Shown here: one piece after another, positions 33,860 through 44,210 of the stretch
How the letters are laid out: every line of letters begins with the position of its first letter
Position numbering within the stretch: the stretch's first letter is position 1
Source: Simmondsia chinensis
Taxonomy: Eukaryota; Streptophyta; Magnoliopsida; Caryophyllales; Simmondsiaceae
Direction: 5' to 3'
DNA: 64,000 nucleotides
NCBI GenBank assembly: GCA_018398585.1
Contig: JAGTTD010000019.1
Location: 11,700,338 to 11,764,337 of the forward strand
Notes under the pieces: generated by a model
Databases searched by the model: none
Seen by the model: the letters and a program-made list of their open reading frames with translations, nothing else
What the model was told of the DNA's origin: nothing
Position numbers and translations under genes: made by a program

Positions 33860-34102
33860 ATCAGTCGCGACACCTTGATAGTAGCAAGTTTTGCATATTT
33901 CAGTAAAAACATCAAGGTGCTTGTATGGGCTTTCAATCGGCTTTCCATAGAAGACGGGAAGCATGTTGATGATCCTCAGCTTAATTTTGAAGTTTGCATT
34001 ACCTACAGTGGGTAATGCAACTCCGGCGGTAGCGAAGTACGTTTGGGGGACAAAGTGGTTCCCAATTATACGAGGTGCAAAGTTAGCCATAACCAAAAAC
34101 AA
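33860..34102 (-). pseudogene. TR-GAG-like element gag N-terminus
   Basis: The minus strand gives MANFAPRIIGNHFVPQ near the start (ATG at 34090), then NFKIKLRIINMLPVFYGKP and SPYKHLDVFTEICKTCY. This is the standard N-terminal capsid block of Athila-like gag. It is cut by the MITE at 33851. Together with 33160-33268 and 23685-22403 it makes one gag gene in three pieces. Confidence 0.88.
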
Positions 34103-34233
34103 ATAATTAAAATAAATAAATAAATAAAGAAAATAAAAAAAGAAAAATAAATTAAAGAAAAATAAGTAAGTTTTTTTTTTAAATAAATAAAAAAAGTAAC
34201 TCGTTAATTTCTAAATCAACTTAACCTACCGAT
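34103..34233 (-). other. A-rich leader of the TR-GAG-like element
   Basis: It is a low-complexity AAATAAATAAA-type plus strand between PBS and gag, with no features beyond that. Confidence 0.5.
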
Positions 34234-34251
34234 TCCCTGGCAACGGCGACA
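34234..34251 (-). other. TR-GAG-like element primer-binding site (tRNA-Asp type)
   Basis: The minus strand reads TGTCGCCGTTGCCAGGGA next to the 5' LTR. The common plant tRNA-Asp PBS of Tat/Athila-type gypsy elements is TGGCGCCGTTGCCGGGGA, so only two positions differ. Confidence 0.8.
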
Positions 34252-34257
34252 AAAACT

Positions 34258-35905
34258 TGACGTAGTTTTAAACCTGTATTTAAAACCGTATACTCACGAG
34301 AGTATGAGATTGTCGTAGTTAAATAGGGTATACGGGTTGTATTCACAGGGAATCAGTGTTAAGTCGGGCTTACTGATTAACGAGTGGTTGGAGTTTGGTT
34401 TTTGTTGGTTGATTTGAGTGATTAACTAAACTAGAACCATTAAAACAATAAAATGGTGTCGATTCAATTGAGTTTAGTTTAGAAAATGAATTTAGGATAG
34501 CTTTACTCATATCTCGTTATTATATTATACTATAACAATGATTTAGGTGGCATAGGCTACAAGCACTAAGCTTTGGTTTGTATTTAACCTAGGGCTTAGG
34601 GTAATGAACTCCGTATCATATCACCCTATGTGTTGCATATGTTATCTCATTAGCACTACTTAATTCCTTTCTTGCTCTCAATTCAATATTAAATCTGAGT
34701 TAATGCTTAAGTTAGGGCTTAAGGTAGTGAACTAGTCTAATGGCATAACCCATCTTATCACCCTAGGTGTGGTATGGATTATCTTAATAAAACTAACAAA
34801 TTCCTTTGTTACTTCTAGTTAATTAGTAATCTGTATAAAATATTGTGTTCAGGGTTGGTTACAACCTCAACCCTGACCATGTGTGAAAATCGGTTATGCT
34901 ATGGTCTAGGCCACAAGCTCATAGATTAACGCTAATAAATTGGAGATCAGAACATAGCTACAAGCACACACAAAGAAACAAAAAAAAAAAAAAAAAAATC
35001 ATAAATACCCCACAGGTGTGCGTATATAACATAACATATATCTATTGTCAAAATCATAATATAAATCCAGGATACAGACGGCTACCCGTTCTTCATCTCT
35101 AAACTAAAAGAATCTACTCCTCCATAGGAGTTTTATGCATCATTCAAATCTAAAAAGAGAAAGAAATAATGAATAAAAACTAGAAATGAAGACTCCCTTA
35201 ATTGATGTTGACGTTGATCCTTGCTTTGATTCCCCCAACACTTTGACCACCTACCCTTCGGCGTTTGAGAACTCCTTGGATCTCGTAGGGGCTTCGGGAA
35301 GGAGAGGAGGAAAGGAGACGGCGAAAAAGATGGGAAGATAGGTCTTCTCCTCTCTATTTATAGGTGGAGCATCATTTAGGGTACTTCCAGATGCCCCCCA
35401 ATCGATCTGCCAAATCAGCTGATCAATCGGCCACCCGTTGATAGCTTGCATGATTAACTTAAAACGAGCGTAACTTTTGATTTGTAAAGAGTTACGAGCC
35501 AAATTATATATCAAATTGAAGATCTCGAAGAGATCTACGTGACTCTAGTGGTTTCATTAGTGAATTGACAAATTATTGGGCCATAAGTACTCTTCGTTTA
35601 ACCTTTTTTCTCATTTTAAGCTTGACCGATTGCCAAAATGTATGGTCAATCGATCCACGCGCCCAAAGAAAGACTCTTTTCAACCGAATCTTAACCCCAT
35701 GGTTACTTGTTTTGCACCCATGGTCGGATTTCTCATAATAGTCTTCAAATATGCCTCAATTACGCTTGATTATACCGCTTTTTAACCTTTGTTTGCTCCG
35801 TTGCACTCTAAGCCTAAATTTATCTAGATTACAACAGAACACACATGTAAAAGTTAAATGTGTCATGGGAATGAGAAATAAAATATGTAAATATAAGGTA
35901 CATCA
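34258..35905 (-). repeat. right (5') LTR of the TR-GAG-like element (1648 bp)
   Basis: TGACGTAG to TACATCA, collinear with 17144-19541. A homopolymeric A-run lies at about 34979-34997. This copy lacks the retroposon found in the other LTR. Confidence 0.88.
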
Positions 35906-35910
35906 GTCTT

Positions 35911-36535
35911 CCGCCTATCACCCACAGTCGGAGGGCCAAACCAAGGACCTCAATCGTTGCATTGAGACGTATTTATGTTGTATGGTGGGTGACGTACCAC
36001 ATGAGTGGAGTAAGTGGCTATCTTTAGCTGAATGGTGGTACAACACCACCTTTCACAAGGCCACTCAAGCCAGATCTTATATGGCCAACCCCCTCTGTTT
36101 CATGTTTTGTATCTACCGGGTGAATCTGACATCAATATTGTTGAACAAAGTTTGCCCGCCCGAGAAGGCGCTATTGTTTTACTAAAGTTCAATCTCCACT
36201 GTGCCCATAATAGGTGTTCAAAAAAAAAGTCACCATTGCTTGGACTGTGAGTTTTACATCGGGGTTTATGTTTGGCTCAAACTCCAACCCTACTGACAAG
36301 TTAGCATCAAATTATTGCGACTCCTATAAGCTCTCACCCCATTTTTATGGGCCATTCAAGATTCTTGATCACATCGGCCTCGTCACTTATAAATTGGACT
36401 TCCCGAGTATGGTGCATATTCACTATACATTTCGCTTCTAAAACATTGCTATTCCATCCTGGCCTTCAGTGTACCACTTCCTGCAGAATGGCCACCTGTT
36501 GCTTATCCCCCGTAGCCAGTTCAGGTCATTGATCA
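35911..36535 (+). pseudogene. gypsy-A integrase C-terminal part
   Basis: SSAYHPQSEGQTKDLNRCIETYL, read in two parts, is the end of the integrase core, including the region of the catalytic glutamate. EWSKWLSLAEWWYNTTFHKAT and KLSPHFYGPFKILDHIG follow. The reading continues exactly from GEQLNMS at 17138 after one GTCTT copy. Frameshifts lie near 36110 and 36240. Confidence 0.88.
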
Positions 36536-36694
36536 AAGGATAGTTCGTTGTTGCTGAAAAGCCTCGACGCAGGTTCTCGTTCAGTGGTCCAACCGGCCAC
36601 CTACGTTTGCGACCTGGGAGTACCTAGTCGACCTTCAATGTCGATTCCCTCCCTTCAACCCTAGGGAACAAGGGTCATTTCCAGCGAGGGGTAT
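36536..36694 (+). pseudogene. gypsy-A chromodomain-like tail and polypurine tract
   Basis: VLVQWSNRPPTFATWEYLV then DLQCRFPPFNPREQG matches the C-terminal chromodomain-like module of plant chromoviruses, thought to guide integration toward heterochromatin. A stop precedes the block. CAGCGAGGGGTAT next to the LTR is the polypurine tract. Confidence 0.8.
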
Positions 36695-37178
36695 TGATAT
36701 GAATACAACCGAAGACATACTGGATGACTTGAATGTTGACCGGAATATCCAACCAGGTGACTTCAAGATAGCTGCATGTGACAGCCCTACGTAGTAGCAG
36801 CACTTAGCTCAAATGTGAGGGACACGTGCAGATGATGGATTAGAGGATGATTAATTTGTTACTTTAATAGACCGATTAAGACTCATTATATAAATAAGGT
36901 CTAGATGATTAGTTAGGATTATGCTTAATGATATTGAGACTTTATTCTCTTTCTCTTTTTTCATCTCTTCCCCAATCTTCTTCTTCTTCTTCTTCTTCAA
37001 TCTATACCTTATACTTATTGTACTGCTAATATTACACATATACTTGTAATTACTCTACATTACCATAGTAATACAAATCTCTTTTGGATCTTGATTATTT
37101 ATTGATTGTTTGAGTGGATTGGATTAATTGTTAATTGGATTGGGTACTTGATTGTGGTTTAATTGTTGATCTTTACCA
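36695..37178 (+). repeat. 3' LTR of gypsy-A
   Basis: It starts TGATATGAATACAACCGAAG and is collinear with 6695-7169. TATA-like TATAAATAA is at 36889-36897. The CT tract of the left copy is replaced here by CTTCTT repeats. Confidence 0.85.
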
Positions 37179-37548
37179 TTTTCTCAGTACAACAACCACC
37201 CAATATTTGATGGAGTTCACTGATATGGATTAAGGCATCACTTTCCCACAACCACATTACTTCCTATATAAGCTTTCTTTAGCTAATGGTTTTGAGTATT
37301 AAAAAAAAAAAAGACCCACTTCTTCTCATCTTCTCTCTAGTTCACTATTTACATCCTTTGGGAAAAATTCTTATAGCACTTGTAACCGGCAATTAATGAG
37401 TGCACATTAAGTGTCAGATTGTGTTAATCTTTGAGAATGGCTGCCGATAATACTATTTGCACCCATTTATTAGCGAAATTGTGTTTTAGGATGGTTCTCA
37501 CCACAACGCGGTATAAAAAATTGTGAGATTTTTATGTTTGCTCTCTTT
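37179..37548. other. unassigned sequence between gypsy-A and gypsy-B, LTR-like features
   Basis: There is no coding sequence. CTATATAAG at about 37263-37271, then an A-run and a CT-rich stretch, resemble an LTR promoter and leader. It may be the right-hand remainder of the LTR fragment at 6341-6694. Gypsy-B is inserted at its right end. Confidence 0.3.
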
Positions 37549-37986
37549 TGATGCAGCTCGTGATAGGAAAATAGGGGTACGGGAAGGTTCAATGGCCTTC
37601 CCTTTGAATTTTATTGAGATAAAATAACAAAGAGGCTCATAACCCGTTTCTCACAATCTGAGAAATTGAGGATACAAGGAAAATATACTTTGAAAATTTG
37701 AAATTAATTGACTAAAAAACTAACACTAATTATCCTCTCTTTATATAGAGGAAGACTAGGGAGATTTGAATTCACAATTACATAAATCAAGAAAACAATA
37801 AACCAAATCTAAAATTAAAAGAAACTAATCAAATTAGTTAACAAAATTAGCAAAAATCTCAAAAATCTCGGCTGGAGGCTGGAATCATGGAACTACTGCA
37901 GAACTTGGCATGATGCCAAGCTTCCTACTTGCCAACCTTGAAGCCAACGCTACACTTTGTCTTTCTCGCCTTGGCTACCTGCATCA
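37549..37986 (-). repeat. 3' LTR of gypsy-B
   Basis: TGATGCAG to CTGCATCA, an 8-bp inverted terminus. Collinear with 42188-42617. Confidence 0.93.
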
Positions 37987-39000
37987 TCCTCCCCGAGTTG
38001 GAGAGAATTCGTCCTCGAATTTGCTTGGGGATCAACACTGTCATTTTCGCCAAAGTAAGGACTAAGGAGCTTGACATTGAAAACATTTGAAGTTCGCATG
38101 CCAGGTGGAAGTTGAAGACGATAAGCATTGTCGTTGATTTTCTCCAGAACTGCCAATGGGCCAATCTTGTGAGTCATGAGCTTATTATACAACCAAGTCG
38201 GGAAATGTTGTCTAGTTAAGGCTATCCATACCTTTTCGCCAATTTGGAACTAAACACTTTGCCGCTTGCTGTCACGGGTTGCTTTGTATTTGGCGTTGGC
38301 TTTCAGTGACCGAGCTTGTGTTTGTTCATGAATGTTTAGGAGGGACAAGATGAAGTCTTTAGCTTTCCTATGGGGATGTGTCAAGTCTAGTACTGGCATC
38401 AGATCAATAAGGGTGCAAGGCATGAAACCATAAACAACTTGAAATAGCGTGAAACCTGTACTTCTATTTATCGAGCTATTGTAGGTGAATTCGGCTTGAT
38501 GGAGATTCATTGCTTAGCCCTGGGCATTTTCTGCGACCAAACAACGGATGAATGGCGTCTGCGGCCTTCTTACATCCGATGAAATGTGCCATCTTGGAAA
38601 ATCGATCAATTGCCACAAAAACGGAATCAACCCTGCCAATGCTTCTCGATAATCCCAATACGAAATCCATGCTGAGATCTGCCCATTGCTGACTAGGTAC
38701 CGGTAATGGTGGGTAAAGCACAGCAGTTGTCATCCCACCCTTAGAAATTTGACAAGTACAACAACATTTGACAAACCTCTCAACTTCCTTATGGATCTTT
38801 GGCCAGTAGAGGTTGGTGATAATATGCTTGAGTGTCTTGTCTCTACCAACATGCCCGGAGTTATGCTTTTCTTCAATGATCTTCATTATCCAACTTGAGT
38901 TTGGGACACACAACTGGTTCCCCTTGAACAAAAACCCACCATGAATTGAGTAATAGGGAATGTAACTGGACTGAACATCACTCCAAATACTGCCAAAGGT
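37925..39000 (-). pseudogene. gypsy-B integrase
   Basis: Minus-strand 38931-38476 encodes EEKHNSGHVGRDKTLKH and CCCTCQISKGG (HHCC zinc region) and then DLSMDFVLGLSRS with VFVAIDRFSKMAHFI (core, first acidic residues). A deletion near 38520 removes the stretch with the rest of the catalytic triad. 38510-37925 resumes with NLHQAEFTYNSSINRSTGFTLF and ends with the C-terminal domain (IGPLAVLEKINDNAYRL and SNVFNVKLLSPYF). A stop lies near 38255. The last codons extend into the LTR. Confidence 0.9.
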
Positions 39001-39026
39001 TGAGTCATCATGGCATAAGTCTTGAA

Positions 39027-39946
39027 CTACTCAAACCCAATAATCTCTGCTCTGTGCTGTGCCAAGATCAGTGTCCATTTGCTTAAGGCATCTGCCACTT
39101 TGCTCATCGTGCCTGATTTGTGTTTTATAGTGAAGTGGAAGAGTTGGATATAGCTTGTCCACTTGGCGTGCCTTTCAGAAAGCTTGTCTTCGGTGTTAAT
39201 GAATTTGAGGGCGACATTGTCTGAATATAGAACGAATTCACAATTTGCTAAGTATGTTTTCCAATGCCGTAGTGCTCTCACTAAGGTGTAGAAATCCAAG
39301 TCATACATTGAGTAGTTTAGCTTACTCCTGTTGAGCTTTTCACTGAAATAGGCAACATGCCTTCCATCTTGACTCAGCATGATGCCAAGCCCAATCTTCA
39401 AGCATTGGTGCTCAGCTTAAAAGTTTTCAGAAAATCCGAGAGTGCTAACACTGGTGCCGTTGATAACTTCTCTTTGATTTTGGCGAAAGCAGACTCAGCT
39501 TCAGGGGTCCATGAGACAGGACTTCTCTTCAGGCAGTCAATGATTGGTGCTACAATTGAGCTAAATCTGGGGACGAAGTGCCTGTAGAATGACGCCAAGC
39601 TATGGAAACTTCGTGCTTTGCCAATGGTCTTCGGTTGTGGCCAGTCATGGATGGCCTCGATCTTTCCTTCGTCTACAGAAATCCCATCTTTGGACACAAT
39701 GAACCCAAGGAATGTGACCCAGTCTTTCATAAACTCACATTTTTTGAGTGTGGCGAAGAGGCTTTGAACCCTCAAAGTGTGAATTACCTCTCTAAAGTGG
39801 CGAAGATGATCTCCTTGGTCCCGACTGAAGGTGAGGATATCATTAAAGTACACAACAACAAATTTACCAATGAAAGAGTGAAGGACCTGGTTCATAATCC
39901 TCATAAACATGCTTGGAGCATTGGACAACCCAAACGGCATGACTAT
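39027..39946 (-). pseudogene. gypsy-B RT (second half) and RNase H
   Basis: From 39940 down: MPFGLSNAPSMFMRIMNQVL, then VVYFNDILTFS, where the family motif is VVYFDDIL, so the first catalytic aspartate is asparagine. The thumb follows (FLGFIVSKDGISVDEGKI). RNase H then runs from 39401 (GIMLSQDGRHVAYFSEKLN, VLYSDNVALKFI, VADALSK). The frame breaks once near 39400. The RT is joined to the upstream frame by a single nonsense codon. Confidence 0.9.
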
Positions 39947-41044
39947 TCACTCGTAAAGTCCTTCCCTCGTCATGAAGGTTGTCTTCCACTCATCTCCAGG
40001 TGTGATGCAGATTTGATGATACCCTCTCTTGAGATCAAGCTTGGTGAACAATTTGGAACATTGTAGTTGGTCCAACAAATCATCAAGCCTTGGTATTGGA
40101 AAACAGTAACTTACCAAGATCTTGTTAATGGCGCGACTGTCCACACACACCCTCCATGTCCCATCTTTCTTTGGTGTAAGCAATGCCGGAATAGTGCATG
40201 GACTCAGACTTTCCCAGATGAAACCCCTGGCAAGAAGCTCTTCAACTTGGCGTCTCAATTCTTCGTGTTCTGTTGGGCTCATCCGGTAGTGAGATTGGTT
40301 TGGCAAGGAAGCGCTAAGAACCAGATCAATGTGGTGCTGGACATCTCGTAAAGGTGGTACTGTGGCAGGGAGTTCTTTTGGGAACACATCAACATATTCT
40401 TCCAGTAGTGCCTTGACCTCTTGCTGTAATTCTTGTGAAATGATGGTGTTCTCCTTTCTGATCAGAACATACAAGACCTTCATTTCGCCAACCGCCTTGG
40501 TGAACAACGCGTGGCCTTGAACCTTCAGATGCTTGGCTTTCGGTTCTTTTGGTCTTTCTTCCTTGCTTGGATGTAATACAGTCCTAACCCCCTTGAAAAG
40601 GAAGCTATAAGTATTCTTTCTTCCATCCTGAACAGCTCCTCGATCATATTGCCAAGGACACCCCAACAGAAGATGGCATGTGTCCATAGTTACAACATCA
40701 CACCAAACTCCTCTATATCTGGACCTAATGGAAAAATTCACGTAACAACATTTGGAAACCGTCACCTGGTTCCCCTTCTTCAGCCAAGAAAGTTTGTAAG
40801 GATGCGGGTGCAACTCCATCTTCAATCCCAACTTCGTCATGGCTTCTTTTGAAATTACATTTTCATAACCCCCTGAATCAATAACCATTTGGCATACCTT
40901 GCAGCCAATAGTGCAGGTTGTCTGAAAAATATTATTCCGCAACCAGCTATCCCCGTATTCTTCCTTTGGCGCAAAGCATACACGCCTAACATCAAGCCAC
41001 TGTCCCAAATCGCTTGTGACATCGTTCAGTTTTGGTTCTACCAA
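39947..41044 (-). pseudogene. gypsy-B protease and RT first half (365 codons open)
   Basis: Residues 55-62 contain the aspartic protease motif (IDSGGYEN, D56-S57-G58). The RT fingers start near residue 265: FIWESLSPCTIPALLTPKKDG, in two parts, RVCVDSRAINKI, then LFTKLDLKRGYHQI with the first catalytic aspartate. The frame stops at GLYE-TGA-IVMPFG, where a tryptophan codon (TGG) is expected. A single base change therefore separates it from the next block. It is otherwise continuous. Confidence 0.9.
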
Positions 41045-41900
41045 TTCTTCAAAACTATTCTCATAAACGGTCTCATCTTCTTTAGCTTTTGGCTCCTCAA
41101 GGAGAAGGGCCTTCCCCGGTCTATCTCCCTTGTGGAAATCCGAGGATCAGCGTTCGACCTCTCCACATTTAAAGCAGCAAGCTCTAGAAGAACCTGCCAG
41201 TTCTTGGTTGACTTGCCTAACAGTGTTGGCGGGTGGCATTCTCAGCTGAGCATTCGGGTTTGGCGTGGCCTAGGTCTGCTGTCTTCCCCCAGTTGGTGTG
41301 GTCCAGGTGCCGCCAGCAGGACCGCATCTCTGCCACCTCTCCACTTGCATTGCTCTCTGAGCGGCTTCTGACATAGTGAAGAGGTCAAACATATTAAGGA
41401 CATCTTGTATAATCTCCCTCAATCCCCTAATGTATCTATCAGCCAAATGTTCCCCCAATTCCACCAAGTTATTCTTGGCTACTAAGGCATGGAACTCAGA
41501 CTTGTACTCCTTCACGGTTCTTGAAACTTGGCGAAGGCTCTGTAGGTGCTGGTCCATCATACGGGGTGTGATTGTGAGGCAAGAAGGCACCTCGCGAGTG
41601 CTTCTTCATCTTCTCCCAAGATTCAATCTTAGGTTTGCCTTGTTTGAGCCGGATCTGCTACTGTTGGTGCCACCAGGCGGCTGACGTCCCACGAAGGCGA
41701 GTAGCAACCAGTGGCGCCTGCTTTTGTTCCGAGACATCCCAAAACTCCATGACTTCCTCAATGGCAACGAGCCAATCAAGGAACTCTTCCAGACATCCTC
41801 CTCCATTAAACTCTAGAATCTCAATATGAAGTCCGAATTCAGAATTCCCACCTCCTGTCTTCATGGTCACCTCCATTACGCGATTGGCGCCTTAACCTCG
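41045..41900 (-). pseudogene. gypsy-B gag
   Basis: Minus strand: FGLHIEILEFNGGGCLEEFLDWL and KQAPLVATRLRGTSAAWWHQ, then (41590-41270) LTITPRMMDQHLQSLRQVSR, FHALVAKNNLVELGEHLADRY and LREIIQDVLNMFDLFTMSEA. These are gypsy capsid landmarks. A frame change lies near 41650, and a knuckle-like CCFKCGEVER remnant lies near 41170. The start codon region near 41876 may be internal. Confidence 0.85.
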
Positions 41901-42173
41901 GCTCTGGAATATCTTCATCATGAAATTAGTTAAAGAAAGGATCATCCACGTCTCTACCATTAACGCCCGGTGAAGTTTGGTGTTGGGGCCTAACTCGGTT
42001 CTGGAGGTTGGGGTTTGCCCTGTGTTGGATCAAGCATTGCCTGAACCACCGGAATTTCTCCTCCAGTTCTTCAAATCTCCTCTCGTACTACAATGTCGGT
42101 TTTGGTCAGTCACTTCATTGATGATGGCATTCCTTTGACATCTTGAGACCATCGTTTCAGGAAGTGTTTTTGC

Positions 42174-42185
42174 GCTCTGATACCA
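42174..42185 (-). other. gypsy-B primer-binding site (initiator tRNA-Met)
   Basis: The plus strand GCTCTGATACCA is the exact reverse complement of TGGTATCAGAGC and lies two bases from the LTR. Confidence 0.93.
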
Positions 42186-42187
42186 AC

Positions 42188-42617
42188 TAATGCAGCGAGT
42201 GATAGGAAAGTAGGGGTACGGGAAGGTTCAACGGCTTTCCCTTTGAATTTTATTGAGATAAAATAACAAAGAGGCTCATAACCCGTTTCTCACTATCCGA
42301 GAAATCGAGGATACAAGGAAAATATACTTTGAAAATTCAAAATTAATTGACTAAAAAACTAACATTAATTATCCTCTTTTTGTATAGAGGAAGATTAGGG
42401 AGATTTGAATTTAAATTTACGTAAATCAAGGAAACAATAAATCAAATCGGAAATTAAACAAACTAATCAAATTAGTTAACAAAATCAGCAAAAATCTCGA
42501 AAATCTCGGCTAGAGGCTGGAATCATGGAACTACTACAGAACTTGGTGTGACGCCAAGCTTCCTACTTGCCAACTTGACGCCAACACTTGTCTTGCTCGC
42601 CTTGGCTAGCTGCAGCA
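42188..42617 (-). repeat. 5' LTR of gypsy-B
   Basis: It starts TAATGCAG (mutated TGATGCAG) and ends CTGCAGCA. It is very similar to 37549-37986. Confidence 0.93.
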
Positions 42618-42895
42618 TCTTTCTTATTTGGTTTTTTGCTCAAAGATTATTTACTTTTCCAACAATCACTATCGAAAGGATAGAGGAAACATTTTCCCAT
42701 TTAAGTCTTAATAAAAAGTGATTCATTTTTGATACGTTTGTGGGACGATATGTATCAGGAAGTCGAAAAAGGGGAAAAAAAAATTAAAAAATAAAAATTG
42801 AGTTGGGAGATCGACACTTTCTTTGAACAATAAGGAGGTAGATATTTAATTACCATAGCTAACGTTTCTCCACATCAGTAACGTATAATAGTAAA
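42618..42895. other. unassigned AT-rich sequence right of gypsy-B
   Basis: It continues the host sequence interrupted by gypsy-B. It has an A-rich tract near 42770-42800. No genes or repeats are recognised. Confidence 0.3.
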
Positions 42896-43260
42896 TGATG
42901 CAGCGCGTAAGTGAAAATTTAGGGGAACGGGAAGGTTCAATAGTCTTCCCTTAATTTTATTAATCAATAATAAAAATTATAAGGGAAAAGATAAAATTTA
43001 TCCTATTTCTCATACTTGAGAATAGAAGAACCAAAACTCATAAAATATTTCTCCACAATTGACTGACTAAAATAACCAAATTCCTCTTATATTTATTGAG
43101 GGCAAATTGACAAAAAATAAAATAAATAAAATTCTAAGTGATAATTATAAATGCTTAGAGATAAGTAAAACACTTAAAATAAATAACTAAACTAATCTTA
43201 GATAGACCCAAACTTTATCTTCACGAACTTCTGCATTTTTTGGTCTTTTGTTATCCCGCA
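42896..43260 (-). repeat. solo or truncated LTR related to gypsy-B
   Basis: It starts TGATGCAGCGCGTAAG and shares GGGAACGGGAAGGTTCAA, the CTTCCCTT block and the AAACTAAAA spacing with gypsy-B LTRs. Its right end is blurred near the block matching GAACTACTGCA (about 43225). No internal region follows. Confidence 0.6.
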
Positions 43261-43638
43261 TCGCTGGTCCCACCAACCCTGGTGCCGGCAAGCTTGAGCC
43301 ACCATGTCCATACTAGCTCCTTGCCAAGTAATGCGTCATTCATGGATGCGGGGCTGCCTCTTCACTCCTATTTTGAGCTTCACCGTCTGTTTCACCTTCT
43401 TCTAACTTTGTATCTTTTTGCTAGATTCCATTAAGTTGTGAACTTTGCCCACGCATTTCTGCATCTCTTTAGTGGATTCCAAGAAATGGTGAGTATCTTT
43501 ACTAGTCTTTTCCAATATTTGTCTTGAACTATAAGAGGGTGTAAAATAGATGGCTTTGAAACATCCTTCCAAACACTACGACATAGCAGAATTAAAAGTA
43601 CAATTTGGCACTTTGCATTTGGTACATGGTTCAAAAAT
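43261..43638. other. unassigned sequence
   Basis: Open frames are short and show no recognisable motif. A host or transposon origin cannot be decided. Confidence 0.25.
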
Positions 43639-44123
43639 TAGAGATGTAATTGAGCCGAGATGGCTCGGTAGGGCTCACAAGCCGGCTCGTTATAAAGCTC
43701 GAGATGCTTTCCTTGCTTTGAGCTTGAGTCGAGCTGAGCTGGTTCATTTAGTTTATCTAGCCAAGCCCGAGCCTAGTGAAGCTCAAGCTCATAGGCTTGC
43801 GAGCCCAAACAAGCTTAAGCTTCCCTTGCTGAATGTAATATATTGGATTAAATATGCCGAATCAAGCCAAATTTAAGCCAAAATGAGCCGAGCTCGAGCC
43901 TAAATGGGCCTAGATTGAGCTTAAATGACCTGAAATATTTCAACCTTAATTCGAAGCTTGTTGAGCTTAGATCGAGTCGAGCCGAGCCGAGCCCGAGTTT
44001 TTATCAAGCCGAGCTCAAGCTTGAACTTTCCGGGCTCGATGAACTTCAAGCTGAGCTTAATATAAACGAGCCAAGCCTCGAGCCTTGCAAACTCTGGCTC
44101 GACTTGACTCAAATATTCCCCTA
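43639..44123. mobile_element. hAT-like MITE built of GAGCTCGAGCC-type motifs
   Basis: The left end is TAGAGATGTAATTGAGCC. The reverse complement of the right end is TAGGGGAATATTTGAGTC, an imperfect inverted pair. The interior is saturated with GAGCC, GAGCTC and AAGCTT motifs in both orientations. Candidate 8-bp flanks TCAAAAAT and CCAGAAAA match poorly. Its design resembles the elements at 20666 and 33277. Confidence 0.55.
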
Positions 44124-44210
44124 CCAGAAAATATTCGACAACCTATTCATTGCTTATGATGACGGTATGGAATTAAATTGTCATAGTTTACTCTTAGAAA
44201 ACGCAAATTA

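Larger units (their letters stand above)
17139..35910 (-). mobile_element. TR-GAG-like gypsy element (gag-protease only) with 5-bp TSD, inserted in gypsy-A
   Basis: LTRs lie at 17144-19541 and 34258-35905 (TGATGTAG or TGACGTAG to TACATCA or TATATCA), flanked by the direct repeat GTCTT (17139-17143 and 35906-35910). The element reads on the minus strand: tRNA-Asp PBS next to the right LTR, gag, protease, then no RT, RNase H or integrase. The 18.8 kb span is inflated by copia-3, two hAT-like MITEs and a retroposon. Without them it is about 7 kb. Elements of this design are known in plants as TR-GAG and depend on proteins supplied by other elements. Confidence 0.88.
6695..37178 (+). mobile_element. 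gypsy-A: Ty3/gypsy chromovirus-type element split by two large insertions
   Basis: LTRs of about 0.48 kb lie at 6695-7169 and 36695-37178. The internal order is PBS, gag, protease, RT, RNase H, integrase and chromodomain-like tail, with insertions at 9961-16243 and 17144-35905. Reading resumes at the matching protein position after each insertion, so the three pieces are one element of about 5.4 kb. All domains carry stops or frameshifts. The flanking five bases are TCTTA on the left and TTTTC on the right, so no convincing TSD remains. Confidence 0.85.
37544..42622 (-). mobile_element. gypsy-B: complete Ty3/gypsy element with perfect 5-bp TSD
   Basis: LTRs of 438 and 430 bp lie at 37549-37986 and 42188-42617. 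TCTTT flanks both ends exactly (37544-37548 and 42618-42622). The minus strand carries a PBS at 42174-42185, then gag, protease, RT, RNase H and integrase in gypsy order. Coding regions have only a handful of stops plus a deletion in integrase, so it is younger than gypsy-A but dead. Confidence 0.95.

Noticed and set aside
6690..37183. TSD for gypsy-A (TCTTA and TCTCA)
   Set aside because: The match requires extending the right LTR three bases past its CA end, so I do not claim a TSD.
39357..41371. Several plus-strand frames of 60-160 codons over gypsy-B
   Set aside because: They are antisense shadows of the minus-strand pol, which explains all conserved motifs.
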